A stretch of DNA of 64,000 nt from Bacteroidota bacterium (GTDB taxonomy: Bacteria > Bacteroidota > Bacteroidia > NS11-12g > UBA955): NCBI GenBank assembly GCA_963169345.1, contig CAUJCT010000042.1:16558-80557 (forward strand), written 5' to 3'. Positions within the stretch are counted from its first letter, which is position 1. Every line of letters starts with the position of its first letter. The translations under genes and the position numbers were made by a program. Positions 25,851 to 34,714 of the stretch are shown here, one piece after another. The notes beneath the pieces were generated by a model, which was not told the origin of the DNA, did not search any database, and saw only the letters and a program-made list of their open reading frames with translations.

Positions 25851-26159
25851 AAATAAACATTTTTCAATTTAATCTCATTGATGATTTTAAAAGCTCTATG
25901 ACATTACTCTCAAATTCTAAATAAAACGTAATCACTTATTCAATTATTCATTTTAAAAGCTATTATTGTGTTTTATAAACCATTTTTTTTAAAATTTGTT
26001 CAAGGCATCTTAACTGTAACCTGTAGCAAAAACAATTACAACTACCACTAAACCTTTCTTAAATTTTATGAACTCAGCCACGAGAACTGGGGTAATCCTA
26101 GTTTCCTGACATGAACAATATCAAACAGTTTAAAGCGCCCTTTTAATTTTCAATAAAAA
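25851..26159. repeat. Intergenic region with promoter-bearing repeat, copy 3
   Basis: Copy 3 spans 25841-26010. Its TATTTTTG element (25848-25855, minus) is 28 bases before the start at 25820. The repeat ends in CAAGGCATCT (26001-26010). Positions 26011-26159 show nothing recognisable. Confidence 0.75.
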
Positions 26160-26600
26160 TCAAAACTCATGTCCCATAGGCACAGACGCATCCCTCCAAT
26201 AATAGCCGTCCCTTACAATGTATCGCTTATCTAACCAGCCGCTTGGAAAATAATACTCGATTTTGAAAATACGACCACTGTAATCAAAGTACTTATATCT
26301 GCGTCCATTAATTGATGGGTCAATCCTTATAAAAAAGGAATCCTTATAGATGGTTTTTATTCCATTCCTGTAAATACAAACACTGTCCTCACCCATTGCA
26401 GAAATGCTCACATCACTATATTTCATCTTCAACAAGTTGGTATCTAAATTTCCAAAATGCTTCAACACAAATGAATCAATTGGAGATAGTGTTATATTGT
26501 CTTTTAGTGAGGATTCTCTTTTCTGTTGAACTCTACAGGAGTTTACAACAAACATTAACAGAATAATTATTAATTCGAAATATTGTCTTCTTTCTCTCAT
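26160..26600 (-). CDS. Small lipoprotein
   Basis: A 146-residue lipoprotein (IIILLMFVVNSC, Cys22). It contains SPIDSFVLKHFGNLDTN and NGRRYKYFDYSGRIFKIEYYF, which match the downstream lipoprotein in order and spacing, so the two are diverged duplicates. Unlike the downstream three genes it has no copy of the promoter repeat. No function is known. Confidence 0.55.
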   Translation of the reverse strand: MRERRQYFELIIILLMFVVNSCRVQQKRESSLKDNITLSPIDSFVLKHFGNLDTNLLKMKYSDVSISAMGEDSVCIYRNGIKTIYKDSFFIRIDPSINGRRYKYFDYSGRIFKIEYYFPSGWLDKRYIVRDGYYWRDASVPMGHEF

Positions 26601-26648
26601 TTGTTAAATACTACTTACAATCTAGCGTATAAAAAACCTGTTCCATAA

Positions 26649-28097
26649 CTAGTTCCTGATTTTATCCATAATTGCATCATATTCCTCTCTATTTGGAGTA
26701 TAAAACCAACTTAAAAACCCTATATCACTTATTCTGCTGAGATTCTTTAAATGTTGTTTGTCCAAATTTTCAATGTATTCATAACTTATCAAAAGATGAA
26801 GTGAATATTGCCTTTCCGGTATTGAGTCTATACATTGAATTAAGGTTGCGCTGTCAAGGTCCAGACTAATACCTTTAAATGCATCTGCTATTTCCCATAG
26901 ATTTAAAATTTTTGTATTTCTAAAATAACCGACATCAATATTTAAGCTAGTATCAATACTTAGTTCAGATAAGACATTCTTCCCATACAAATCTAGCACT
27001 TTGATATATTTTTGATTTAATGTAATACTTTTGCTTTTAGTAACTAACCTTAAATATTGAATTGAATCAATGTAGTTAATAAAATCCGGACATTCTTCTA
27101 ATTCAGGTAAAAATAGGCATAAGGAATTAAACTCTTTCAATCTGTTTAAATTCTTGCATTTTTGCCAGTACACCAATTGATGTGAAGAGAAGTAGAGAGT
27201 CTTCAGCTTCTTAAATTTATTGAAATCTATAAAACATGAATCAAAGTATCCGCTTAATTCAATTTCCTCTAAATTGTCAAGTGTATTAATTACATTAGGT
27301 ATTTTCATTTCTGATGTATAATTAATAACTTTTCTATTATTACTTATTATAATTGTTTTTAAGGATATAGGAAGCGAAAAATTATCAGAAAAGATTATAT
27401 CACAACAAGGAGCAAATACACCGCTGTTATCCGTATCTGGTATCTCATATTTTTTTTCAATTTGAAATACAAATCTTTCTAATTTTACACTTTGGGTTAA
27501 GTTAAGTGGCATAATTATCGATGAACCATAATGGTAAATAATTAAATTCTTTAGATTTGCCAATTCATTTAAATTATTGGGCAATTCAGATATATCACCA
27601 ATAATTTCGAGCTCTTCGAGAGCAGAATGAAGCTTTATGACTTCAAACACTGTATTATCTATAGTAGAATCTGGGCCAAATATTACCAATTTCTTTATCC
27701 CTGCATTTTTATGTTCTTTTAAAAACCTAATTAACGATCTTTTACGAAAAAAATGAATTGAAACTTCTTCCAATTTCTTTTTAAGTTTTCGCTTTGTGGT
27801 TTTTGATAACTTATAATAAACATTCTCATCAATTTCACAAGAGCCACTATTAAGATTGGCCCAATTACAATTATTTTTTATGTATAAATGATATCGTTGA
27901 AATAGAACAGCCTTTGAATACGTCCTGATTGAATCTGACATTTCAAACATATTTCCCTGAGCCTTTATTCCATTAGACATCAAAAAAAACAATACCAAAA
28001 GAAAGCTTCTCACAAATTGTGTAAGCAAAAAGCTATTCTGAAGTTCTTTGAATTCTAAAAGATAAGGACCATATCTGTTGCCAATTGCATTAGTCAT
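26649..28097 (-). CDS. Leucine-rich-repeat-like secreted or anchored protein
   Basis: Up to 482 residues. A hydrophobic segment at 25-47 (FVRSFLLVLFFLMSNGIKAQ) looks like a signal peptide preceded by a long N-region, so the true start may be the Met at residue 40 or an unrecognised one upstream. The body has irregular ~23-residue repeats such as NLNELANLKNLIIYHYGSS, LPISLKTIIISNNR, LDNLEEIELSG and FKKLKTLYFSSH, typical of LRRs. It probably binds proteins. It sits in the same AT-rich accessory stretch as the SUKH protein. Confidence 0.6.
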   Translation of the reverse strand: MTNAIGNRYGPYLLEFKELQNSFLLTQFVRSFLLVLFFLMSNGIKAQGNMFEMSDSIRTYSKAVLFQRYHLYIKNNCNWANLNSGSCEIDENVYYKLSKTTKRKLKKKLEEVSIHFFRKRSLIRFLKEHKNAGIKKLVIFGPDSTIDNTVFEVIKLHSALEELEIIGDISELPNNLNELANLKNLIIYHYGSSIIMPLNLTQSVKLERFVFQIEKKYEIPDTDNSGVFAPCCDIIFSDNFSLPISLKTIIISNNRKVINYTSEMKIPNVINTLDNLEEIELSGYFDSCFIDFNKFKKLKTLYFSSHQLVYWQKCKNLNRLKEFNSLCLFLPELEECPDFINYIDSIQYLRLVTKSKSITLNQKYIKVLDLYGKNVLSELSIDTSLNIDVGYFRNTKILNLWEIADAFKGISLDLDSATLIQCIDSIPERQYSLHLLISYEYIENLDKQHLKNLSRISDIGFLSWFYTPNREEYDAIMDKIRN

Positions 28098-28128
28098 AGA
28101 TGTTTTTAGTAAAATAGTAGACTATAGT

Positions 28129-28590
28129 TTAAAATGGCCCAGAACCTCTCCTGATTCGTTCTAATCTAACATGAATGAGTAAACTCAATGAAGATTCTGG
28201 GAACTCTTCAACACTTTTTTCATCCATATAAGCATTCCACAATGGAGGGTCCTCATTGCTATCATCTGTATACATAAATGTAAATGCAGCTGAGTCAAAG
28301 GCAGCCATTGAATCTACACAAAAAAATGGCCTTGAAATGGTCATTCCAAACCTTGTCAATTCCTCCCTGACAATGTTTTGAAATTCCTCAGCGGTATCCT
28401 TACCTGCATAATCAAATACAATACAATAATCCCCTCCTAAATACAGCATTTCCCTTAAAACTCTGGGGAATGGATTGCCATTGTTGTAGAGTTGCTCAAG
28501 GGCTTCAATTCTTTCCATAGATATACCTTGATTTGTAAAACGTCCAAATCTATTGTTAATTTCTAATTCTTTTAATATTTTTATTTCCAT
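28129..28590 (-). CDS. SUKH (SMI1/KNR4-like) protein, possible immunity protein
   Basis: A 153-residue protein with the SUKH pattern: FPRVLREMLYLGGDYCIVFDYAGKD near residues 42-66, then FFCVDSMAAFDSAAFTFMYTDDSNEDPPLW and a C-terminal SLSLLIHVRLER. SUKH proteins are common immunity partners of contact-dependent or secreted nuclease and deaminase toxins. A 63-codon Cys-containing frame lies 10 bases upstream in the same direction and might be a remnant of such a toxin. The superfamily call is moderately firm; the immunity role is inferred. Confidence 0.65.
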   Translation of the reverse strand: MEIKILKELEINNRFGRFTNQGISMERIEALEQLYNNGNPFPRVLREMLYLGGDYCIVFDYAGKDTAEEFQNIVREELTRFGMTISRPFFCVDSMAAFDSAAFTFMYTDDSNEDPPLWNAYMDEKSVEEFPESSLSLLIHVRLERIRRGSGPF

Positions 28591-28599
28591 GATGTATTT

Positions 28600-28791
28600 C
28601 TAATTAATAGTACTTTTAAAGTGTTTTGATTTTTGAATCTCACTATCCCCAACAAATCTGACGTTCACAAATTTTCCGTCATCATTTGCCATATCAAAGA
28701 GTGTCACTAAGAACCTTTGGCAACTCTCACATGCGAATATCATGCTATTTAATGTAATTTCAAAGGTCACTTGTTTCTTTAAACTCATCAT
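28600..28791 (-). CDS. Small CxxC protein, possibly the C-terminal remnant of a deaminase-type toxin
   Basis: A 63-residue frame. The stretch MIFACESCQRFLVTLFDMAN has the C-x2-C at the start of a helix seen in the zinc-binding half of deaminase-fold toxins, and it is followed by a KFVNVRFVGDSEIQKS segment like the next strand and helix. The first zinc ligand (HxE or CxE) that such enzymes need is missing, and an in-frame stop lies just upstream. It is therefore either a remnant or an unrelated small protein. Confidence 0.35.
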   Translation of the reverse strand: MMSLKKQVTFEITLNSMIFACESCQRFLVTLFDMANDDGKFVNVRFVGDSEIQKSKHFKSTIN

Positions 28792-29010
28792 GCCCTATTT
28801 GTTTAAAATATTAATTAGGAGTACACTTTGCATCCTTCGTTTTTTATTTATACTTGGTCTTTCTTCTCTAATCCAAATGTTGTACTCCCTCAAAAATAAA
28901 ATACCTTTTACATATTCAAAATATCAACTAAATTTGAATCACGGGTAGTTTAAAAATAGGGCGTCTTTACTTATGACTCAATATCCAATTTTAGAACTGT
29001 TCGGGTTACT

Positions 29011-29613
29011 ATGAAAAAGTGGAATTACAATTCAAAACTAACTATGAAATTAATGACAGGACTCATTCTATGTCTGGTTTCTATCGGTTTTATCCATACA
29101 TTTAAATTTATTGAGCACCCTAGCTTTCCTCATGTTCAGAAATATGAAAATGGACAGATAAAAACAATTGGTTGTATACAAAATGCCTTTCCTACCGGAA
29201 CCTGGATCACATTTTTCCCCAATGGCACCATCGAATCTATTGAACATTACTCGCCTCTTTATGATGAACAATGGACTTATCTGATAGGCACTTCATTTCA
29301 ATACCATTCAAATGGTAAAATTAAAAGAAGAACGCAATATTTCAACCCGGATCAAAGTGATAGTAACTTTAATTTTGTTGGACAATTTCCGGGCGTGACC
29401 GATGGTTATGATATCATGTTAGATAATGGTGAAATATTTTGTGGTGATAAATGGGATGCAGATGGCACTCAGTTGGTCAAAACAAGTCCAGTTATAAGAA
29501 AAAACAGCTTGTTCATTTTACCATTAGAATATCTTGATTCCAATAAATATAAACAGGATACACTTATCTACAAGATGAATGGCAATGGCTGGCTGGAACT
29601 TCAATCTAAATAA
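29011..29613 (+). CDS. MORN-variant (YwqK-like) repeat protein
   Basis: A 200-residue protein with an N-terminal membrane anchor or signal (about residues 12-31). MORN_2-type repeats follow: KYENGQIKTIGCIQNAFPTGTWITFFPNGTIESIEHY and FQYHSNGKIKRRTQYF. The remainder is a beta-rich extension. Such repeats are often found in Bacteroidota accessory and toxin-antitoxin-like regions; the role is unknown. One of only two rightward genes in this region. Confidence 0.6.
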   Translation: MKKWNYNSKLTMKLMTGLILCLVSIGFIHTFKFIEHPSFPHVQKYENGQIKTIGCIQNAFPTGTWITFFPNGTIESIEHYSPLYDEQWTYLIGTSFQYHSNGKIKRRTQYFNPDQSDSNFNFVGQFPGVTDGYDIMLDNGEIFCGDKWDADGTQLVKTSPVIRKNSLFILPLEYLDSNKYKQDTLIYKMNGNGWLELQSK

Positions 29614-29696
29614 TTCAATTCAAAATTTGAATAACAGATTTAAATTTGTTGAGGAGTAAAGGGACATCAAACTGAAGGTTAATAACAATTCAAAAT

Positions 29697-30128
29697 ATGG
29701 GAAGTACATCAAAACTTAAATGCAAGATATTAAGTCCTGTTCTTAAAACTCTGCTTATAATACTCTCATTATTTGCAACTAAATCTTACGGACAAATTGC
29801 AGTCATTACAGATAGTACAGAAATTAAAGACCTTCCAGAATACCTGGAAAACAAAACTTATAAATTTGAAATAAAAGTAGATTCCCTTGTATTTAATTCT
29901 AAAACTGATGAATATAATAAAATCAAATATGTCGTTAAAGTATATAAAAAACAGTTATGTAAAAAACTGCATATTAAGAAAAAGTACTTTAAAAATATAC
30001 AAATAACTAAGATTGCGAATTACTACATCATTTCTAACAAAATTAAGGGTAAGGTTAAAAAAAATTATTACATGTTATTTTTCAATTTTGAAACTTTAAC
30101 ATTCACAAATTTTGTTTTAGGAAAATAA
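29697..30128 (+). CDS. Secreted hypothetical protein, Lys-rich
   Basis: A 143-residue protein with a signal peptide (LLIILSLFATKSYGQ). The mature part is strongly basic (for example YKKQLCKKLHIKKKYFKN) and AT-rich in codon use, like its neighbours. No family is recognised. A short inverted repeat, CCAAATT-TG-AATTTGG at 30145-30160, follows the stop and could help end transcription. Confidence 0.5.
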   Translation: MGSTSKLKCKILSPVLKTLLIILSLFATKSYGQIAVITDSTEIKDLPEYLENKTYKFEIKVDSLVFNSKTDEYNKIKYVVKVYKKQLCKKLHIKKKYFKNIQITKIANYYIISNKIKGKVKKNYYMLFFNFETLTFTNFVLGK

Positions 30129-30335
30129 GGTTTTTTAAACATTCCCAAATTTGAATTTGGCTAATTATAGAAATGCATCTGGAATTTATGCTATAGCAAA
30201 TGAATCATTATTTGACTGTTTGACAATAAGTGCGCAAACAAAAGAAAACTGGAAGTAGTTTTAACAATTGAAATTATTTAAATATCGGAAACAAATTGTT
30301 AATAGCTCCAACCAATTAACCCTAACTTCTCCAAC

Positions 30336-31085
30336 CTAATCCCCCACTAAGCGCCCTGCCCGTCTTGCTTCTAAATATTTGGGTGAATAACTGCTGATGA
30401 TGTGTACCAACCTGTCAGGCCATTTTAAAATAAAAGGCATGGGACGCTGAACATCCAGAAATAAAACTACCCGATATTCATCTGAATTGTTTTGTACTTC
30501 GTGTTCATATACATCGTCAAATAACACGCCTTTTCCTGCCTGCCATCTGTAGAACTGATCGTGCACTCTCAAAAAACAATCGCCTTCTTTCGGCACTTGC
30601 AAAGCCAGTTGATACCTGAGCACACCTTTGAATTTTCCGGTATGCGCCGGTATTTTTGTTCCGGGTTCCAAAATAGAAATCAATGCTGTGCTAACATTCG
30701 GACATTGTGCCAAAAGCGCATGGGTCAATGGAAATCGCTTACAATTGTCTTCAAACCAAGCCCCATGTGCCTTCAATAAAACTGTGCGCCAGGCGGGACC
30801 ATCTGCCATGGAAATTTTGGATTGCCTCTGATCTATTTCGTGAAATTTGGGTATGCTCAATTGCTTTTGCTGTGTTATAAACTCATCGCGTATAGAGGTC
30901 CAATAGTATTCCAATACACGCGATTGTGGAAATATGGTATCTGAATAATGTTGAATAAATGGGGGATTCTTTGTGCGTAGAAATACCAAACGGTACCATA
31001 GAATTAAAAAGATGCGGGATTCCCAAAGCCATAAAATAATCAGCAATGCTGATAAAGCGATAATAATGATGCTGTAATGGTTCAT
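30336..31085 (-). CDS. Aspartyl/asparaginyl beta-hydroxylase-family dioxygenase (LpxO-like)
   Basis: A 249-residue protein with an N-terminal membrane segment (about 5-30) and a cupin domain. Fe(II) ligands are visible in GTKIPAHTGKFKGVLRYQLAL (His) and FDDVYEHEVQNNSDEYRVVLFLDVQRP (His), and the Arg of the latter would bind 2-oxoglutarate. Membrane-anchored relatives include LpxO, which hydroxylates lipid A acyl chains. The substrate here is not known. It is followed by an SDR gene upstream in the same direction. Confidence 0.8.
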   Translation of the reverse strand: MNHYSIIIIALSALLIILWLWESRIFLILWYRLVFLRTKNPPFIQHYSDTIFPQSRVLEYYWTSIRDEFITQQKQLSIPKFHEIDQRQSKISMADGPAWRTVLLKAHGAWFEDNCKRFPLTHALLAQCPNVSTALISILEPGTKIPAHTGKFKGVLRYQLALQVPKEGDCFLRVHDQFYRWQAGKGVLFDDVYEHEVQNNSDEYRVVLFLDVQRPMPFILKWPDRLVHIISSYSPKYLEARRAGRLVGD

Positions 31086-31103
31086 AATCTTGTCATATAA
31101 AAT

Positions 31104-31898
31104 TTAAGAATTGGAGGCTTTTTTATATTGCCCGGAAATAATTGATATGGTGATAAATTCTGGCAGAACTGACATGAGCAACCAATTGATTTTATTGATG
31201 ACTCCGGGTATGATGGAGTTCTGTTTTCTAAGCATTCGGTGTACTGTGATTTTGGCAGATAACTCTGGACTCACCAGTAAACATTTTGCCCATAGTCCTA
31301 AATGCTTCACCTTTTCTTTAATTTCGTTATTGGTCAGCATTGGACCGGGATGTGTTACACTTACAAATACATTGGTCCCTTTTAATTCATACCTCAGTCC
31401 CATAGAAAAATTATGCACAAATCGCTTCGAAGCCGGATAAACAGTTTTATAGGCAATTGGACTATAAGATGCCATACTCGATACATTTAAAATATGCGCA
31501 TTGCCGCGATATCTGAGCAAATTGGGCAACAACCTGTGCGTTAATATGGAAGTGGCTGTTATATTCAGTTGAATGATTTGATCGATAAGATGAGAGTCGG
31601 CTTCTAACATAGATTTTGAACAACCCATGCCTGCATTGTTAATCAGCATACACAACTGGTAATTGGCATTCACATGTTCACTTAGTGCGTACAATTGCTG
31701 TTTATCGGTTAAATCGTATTCCAGGTATTGAACCTCTATGGAATGAAACTGTGGCTCCATGACCAATTTATCCAAACCTTCACCGGGCAAGGATACCAGT
31801 AACAGGTTATAGCCGCGTTTAGCCAGTTCGTAGGCGATTTGCTTGCCTAGACCACGGCTTGCACCTGTTAGCAAGGCAAAAGATTTTTGTGTTGTCAT
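31104..31898 (-). CDS. Short-chain dehydrogenase/reductase (DltE/YqjQ-like)
   Basis: A 264-residue classical SDR. The cofactor motif TGASRGLGKQIA lies at ~10-21, the INNAGMG motif near 88, the catalytic Ser in VSSMASY and Y-x3-K in YPASKRF. The Arg after TGASR suggests NADP(H) preference. The C-terminal region is hydrophobic and may touch the membrane. It lies 18 bases from the LpxO-like gene, so a lipid-related pathway is possible. The substrate is unknown. Confidence 0.85.
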   Translation of the reverse strand: MTTQKSFALLTGASRGLGKQIAYELAKRGYNLLLVSLPGEGLDKLVMEPQFHSIEVQYLEYDLTDKQQLYALSEHVNANYQLCMLINNAGMGCSKSMLEADSHLIDQIIQLNITATSILTHRLLPNLLRYRGNAHILNVSSMASYSPIAYKTVYPASKRFVHNFSMGLRYELKGTNVFVSVTHPGPMLTNNEIKEKVKHLGLWAKCLLVSPELSAKITVHRMLRKQNSIIPGVINKINWLLMSVLPEFITISIISGQYKKASNS

Positions 31899-31903
31899 AT
31901 TGA

Positions 31904-32461
31904 TTAAGGTTTAAAAGATTCTGTTTTTAAATGTCCGTGACTGTCCTTACCTGTTATATCTATTTTAATCACAACAGGACAGGCAAGTGGACCAACGAGG
32001 TGCAGATACAATTCGCTCAGTATAAAATCATCTTCAACTTTGTTGACGTATACTGCAGTTGATTTTGAAGATTTAATTAGATGAAATGCTTTTTTCCTGG
32101 TACAGGCAAAGTGAAATACAGCCTCAGTGGCGCTAATTGATTTATAGGTCAAACCATAGGCAATCTGAATCTGCCATTTAGTAAGGGCTTCCTTTTTGCC
32201 ATTTTTGACCCAATACATTTTGATGGGATTGCTAACATTCAACTGACCGCCGGAGCTAAGGTGCAGAGTATAGTGCAACTCCTGTTTATCTCTGTCGCGT
32301 CGTATTTTAAATAGCAATTGCCCATTTGTATCCGGGCTGGCTTTGGTTGTATTGACCCATTTTATGGCGGGTAATACATTAGAACTTTCAATTGTCTTTT
32401 CATCCCCCGAAAAAAGAGGAAGGCAGACAACACAAAGTGCATGTTTGATTAGAATATTCAT
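31904..32461 (-). CDS. DUF4833 domain secreted protein
   Basis: About 185 residues when started at the ATG at 32461, which gives a clean signal peptide (MNILIKHALCVVCLPLFSG). The body has LLFKIRRDRDKQELHYTLHLSSGGQLNVSNPIKMYWVKNGKKEALTKWQIQIAYG, the DUF4833 pattern. The function is unknown. It lies 5 bases upstream of the SDR gene, forming a three-gene unit with it and the LpxO-like gene. Confidence 0.7.
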   Translation of the reverse strand: MNILIKHALCVVCLPLFSGDEKTIESSNVLPAIKWVNTTKASPDTNGQLLFKIRRDRDKQELHYTLHLSSGGQLNVSNPIKMYWVKNGKKEALTKWQIQIAYGLTYKSISATEAVFHFACTRKKAFHLIKSSKSTAVYVNKVEDDFILSELYLHLVGPLACPVVIKIDITGKDSHGHLKTESFKP

Positions 32462-32738
32462 AGCGAATGAAATGGTCATTCAAAACTATGAGCATTGATA
32501 AAGGTTCTAAAACGGACTACAACTCATGAAAATTCCGTTGGAATGAAAAAATGAAAAGACGAGCAGGAAATTAAAAATCCATTGAAGCTAAGTAAGGAAC
32601 AAAGCCAAATGCTTTCCTTTAATTACGGAAATGCGCAAAAAATTAATCCGGCAAATTGGAAAGAATGCAAGTATTTTTTAAAAAATCAGAAAAAGCAACT
32701 TTAGTTCGTTCATCTAAAGTCCCCGTAAATCAAGGGTT

Positions 32739-33398
32739 TCAGAAGCTAAACTTCAACCAAATATTGGATGGGAATGCGTAAGTGCTAAAGCTGCGTGATT
32801 CAGATTTAGAGCTGTTCATTCCGGTATTTAAGGAATACGTGTCTTTATGTTCAAGTTTGTCTTTAGACATATAAGCCGCCATTTCCATTTCGAGACTTAA
32901 GTACCTGTTAATTCTGTATCCCAGTCTGAAGAATAAATTTCCTCCGGTTTCCGTTTGTATGACTTCCTGAGTAACAATTTCAATTTGCGAAATGATATCT
33001 GAGCGGTTATTGCTTTTATTCATAAAGTAACCAGCACCTGCAAAGAAATTCCATTTTCTGCTGCTGAAAAAATTATAGGCGTAGTTAGGAGCAATAGAAA
33101 AACTTGTCTTCTTGTATTCTTTAGGCAGATTATTAACAGAGCCGGATGATTTAGCACTGCTGCCGTCTATACCCAATCCAATCTGATGCTTATTGAACCG
33201 GTATTGAAACTCAATTGTGTTATGCGAATACATATAATGTTCGGCACTGTCTTTTGCAATTGAATTAAACATAGGTTTAAGTGAAAGCATGATGCTAAAT
33301 CTGCCGGATTTTCTTACAGAAGAGTCTCTATCGGCTTTTAAGGGCAAAAAATAGCCTGCTACCAATAACAGTAGCAGGCCGTATTTTAGTCTTGACAT
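32739..33398 (-). CDS. Outer-membrane beta-barrel protein
   Basis: A 219-residue protein with a signal peptide (YGLLLLLVAGYFLPLKA). Alternating amphipathic strands (HNTIEFQYRFNKHQIGLGIDG, NYAYNFFSSRKWNFFAGAGYFMN, LFFRLGYRINRYLSLEMEMAAYM) end in an aromatic C-terminal strand, NIWLKFSF, as in OmpA/OmpW-type barrels. It lies 11 bases downstream of a di-heme peroxidase gene. A perfect 9-bp hairpin falls within its first codons (33354-33379). Confidence 0.7.
   Translation of the reverse strand: MSRLKYGLLLLLVAGYFLPLKADRDSSVRKSGRFSIMLSLKPMFNSIAKDSAEHYMYSHNTIEFQYRFNKHQIGLGIDGSSAKSSGSVNNLPKEYKKTSFSIAPNYAYNFFSSRKWNFFAGAGYFMNKSNNRSDIISQIEIVTQEVIQTETGGNLFFRLGYRINRYLSLEMEMAAYMSKDKLEHKDTYSLNTGMNSSKSESRSFSTYAFPSNIWLKFSF
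33354..33379 (-). terminator. Hairpin at the junction of the peroxidase and beta-barrel genes (attenuator candidate)
   Basis: GCCTGCTAC and GTAGCAGGC are perfect complements around an 8-base loop. The hairpin lies about 20 bases after the start codon of the beta-barrel gene, in signal-peptide codons, and 30-56 bases after the stop of the peroxidase gene. It has no U tract, so it would more likely slow translation or stabilise the upstream message than end transcription. Confidence 0.4.
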
Positions 33399-33409
33399 AA
33401 AGTATCTAC

Positions 33410-34492
33410 TCAGTTAAAAGGGTTTGAGAATTTTTTGTCGGTCAACAAATTTTTGTCAGTCAATGTATTTAAGAATGCAATGATATCTGCTTTTTGCTGA
33501 GCGGTAAATTCAAACTTCTTAGGAGTAGCTGAACCGTTAGCTTTTAACAGGAAATTCAATTTAGGGTTGTTCTGAATATTGTTGCTGTAGTGATCTAAAA
33601 CTTCTTCAAGCGTTTTAAATCTGCCGTCGTGCATATAAGGAGCAGTCAATGCAATGTTCTTCAATCTTGGGATTTTGTATTGACCATCGATGCCCGGATC
33701 GTTATCGACAACATCCAGACCGATATTTGCAAACTTAAAGCTGTTGTATGAATTTGAGAAGCTAGGTGTAATCTGGTGACAGGTACCGCAATTGTTTTCA
33801 GTGAACAACTTCATACCTCTTGATTCCTGAGCAGTGAAATTGCTGAATCCTTTGTACATGCCTTCATCAAACTTGGTATTCTGTGCAACAATAGAGAAAA
33901 GGAACTGACTCAAGCCCTGACGCAATCTCTGCTCAGTTACTTCAGTTGTGCCATAAGCTTTCTGAATAAGTGCTGCGTAATAAGGCAACTTAGATACTTT
34001 TTCTGCTACCAGGTCGATGCGATCAAATCCCATCTCAATGTGATTGGCTACAGGAGCAAATACCATAGATTCAATTTTAGTTTCTCTGGCATCCCAAAAG
34101 AATCCAATGTTGCGCTCATCAACCAGATTGCTGATGCCCATTGAGTTTCTCACAGTTTGTTTTTCAGCAAAACCTTTACTAAATGCTACAACATCTGAAA
34201 ATGCGTGATCCTGACTGTGGCAGGAAGCACAAGAAACAGAGTTGTTAATAGAGAGAGCCTTGTCATAAAACAAAACACGACCTAAGGTGGCCTTGTCATT
34301 GTTAATGAGCGTAAAATCCTCGTAATAATTGTTAATCTTGCCTATAGAAGTATTCACTTTGTTATACTCGTATGGCTGGTCGGGCAAACTCAACTTCACC
34401 GAAGATGGATCTGCTTTGTAACTTACTTTTTTACAGTTGTAGCTGATGCCTAGCGTCAGAACTGATAAAGTGAGGAGAAGTAGTTGTTTCAT
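33410..34492 (-). CDS. Di-heme cytochrome c peroxidase / MauG-family protein
   Basis: A 360-residue protein with an N-terminal signal, possibly a lipoprotein (Cys20). Two c-type heme sites are visible: C88-A-S-C91-H92 (SCASCHSQDHAF) and C235-G-T-C238-H239 (NCGTCHQITPSF). The conserved TAPYMHDGRFKTLEEVLDHYSN segment is near the end. These enzymes reduce H2O2 with electrons from cytochrome c, or oxidise protein side chains (MauG, MbnH). The beta-barrel gene directly downstream may be its partner. A second family member is at 46535-47542. Confidence 0.85.
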   Translation of the reverse strand: MKQLLLLTLSVLTLGISYNCKKVSYKADPSSVKLSLPDQPYEYNKVNTSIGKINNYYEDFTLINNDKATLGRVLFYDKALSINNSVSCASCHSQDHAFSDVVAFSKGFAEKQTVRNSMGISNLVDERNIGFFWDARETKIESMVFAPVANHIEMGFDRIDLVAEKVSKLPYYAALIQKAYGTTEVTEQRLRQGLSQFLFSIVAQNTKFDEGMYKGFSNFTAQESRGMKLFTENNCGTCHQITPSFSNSYNSFKFANIGLDVVDNDPGIDGQYKIPRLKNIALTAPYMHDGRFKTLEEVLDHYSNNIQNNPKLNFLLKANGSATPKKFEFTAQQKADIIAFLNTLTDKNLLTDKKFSNPFN

Positions 34493-34714
34493 AAGAAGCT
34501 CTTAATATTGTTTTGTTTTAAAATGGTGACCTTAATCATTAACGAAGGTAGAAATATGATTTTATATTACCAACTCAAATATTAAAATTAAATTAAATCT
34601 GACAATTCGGTGACCAAAATATGACAATCGATTACTGATTATCAATGATTTAACATGTCATTTTTTGACAATTGGAAGAATGATTAAAAACTTCCGGGGT
34701 TCAGACTGCTTTTT

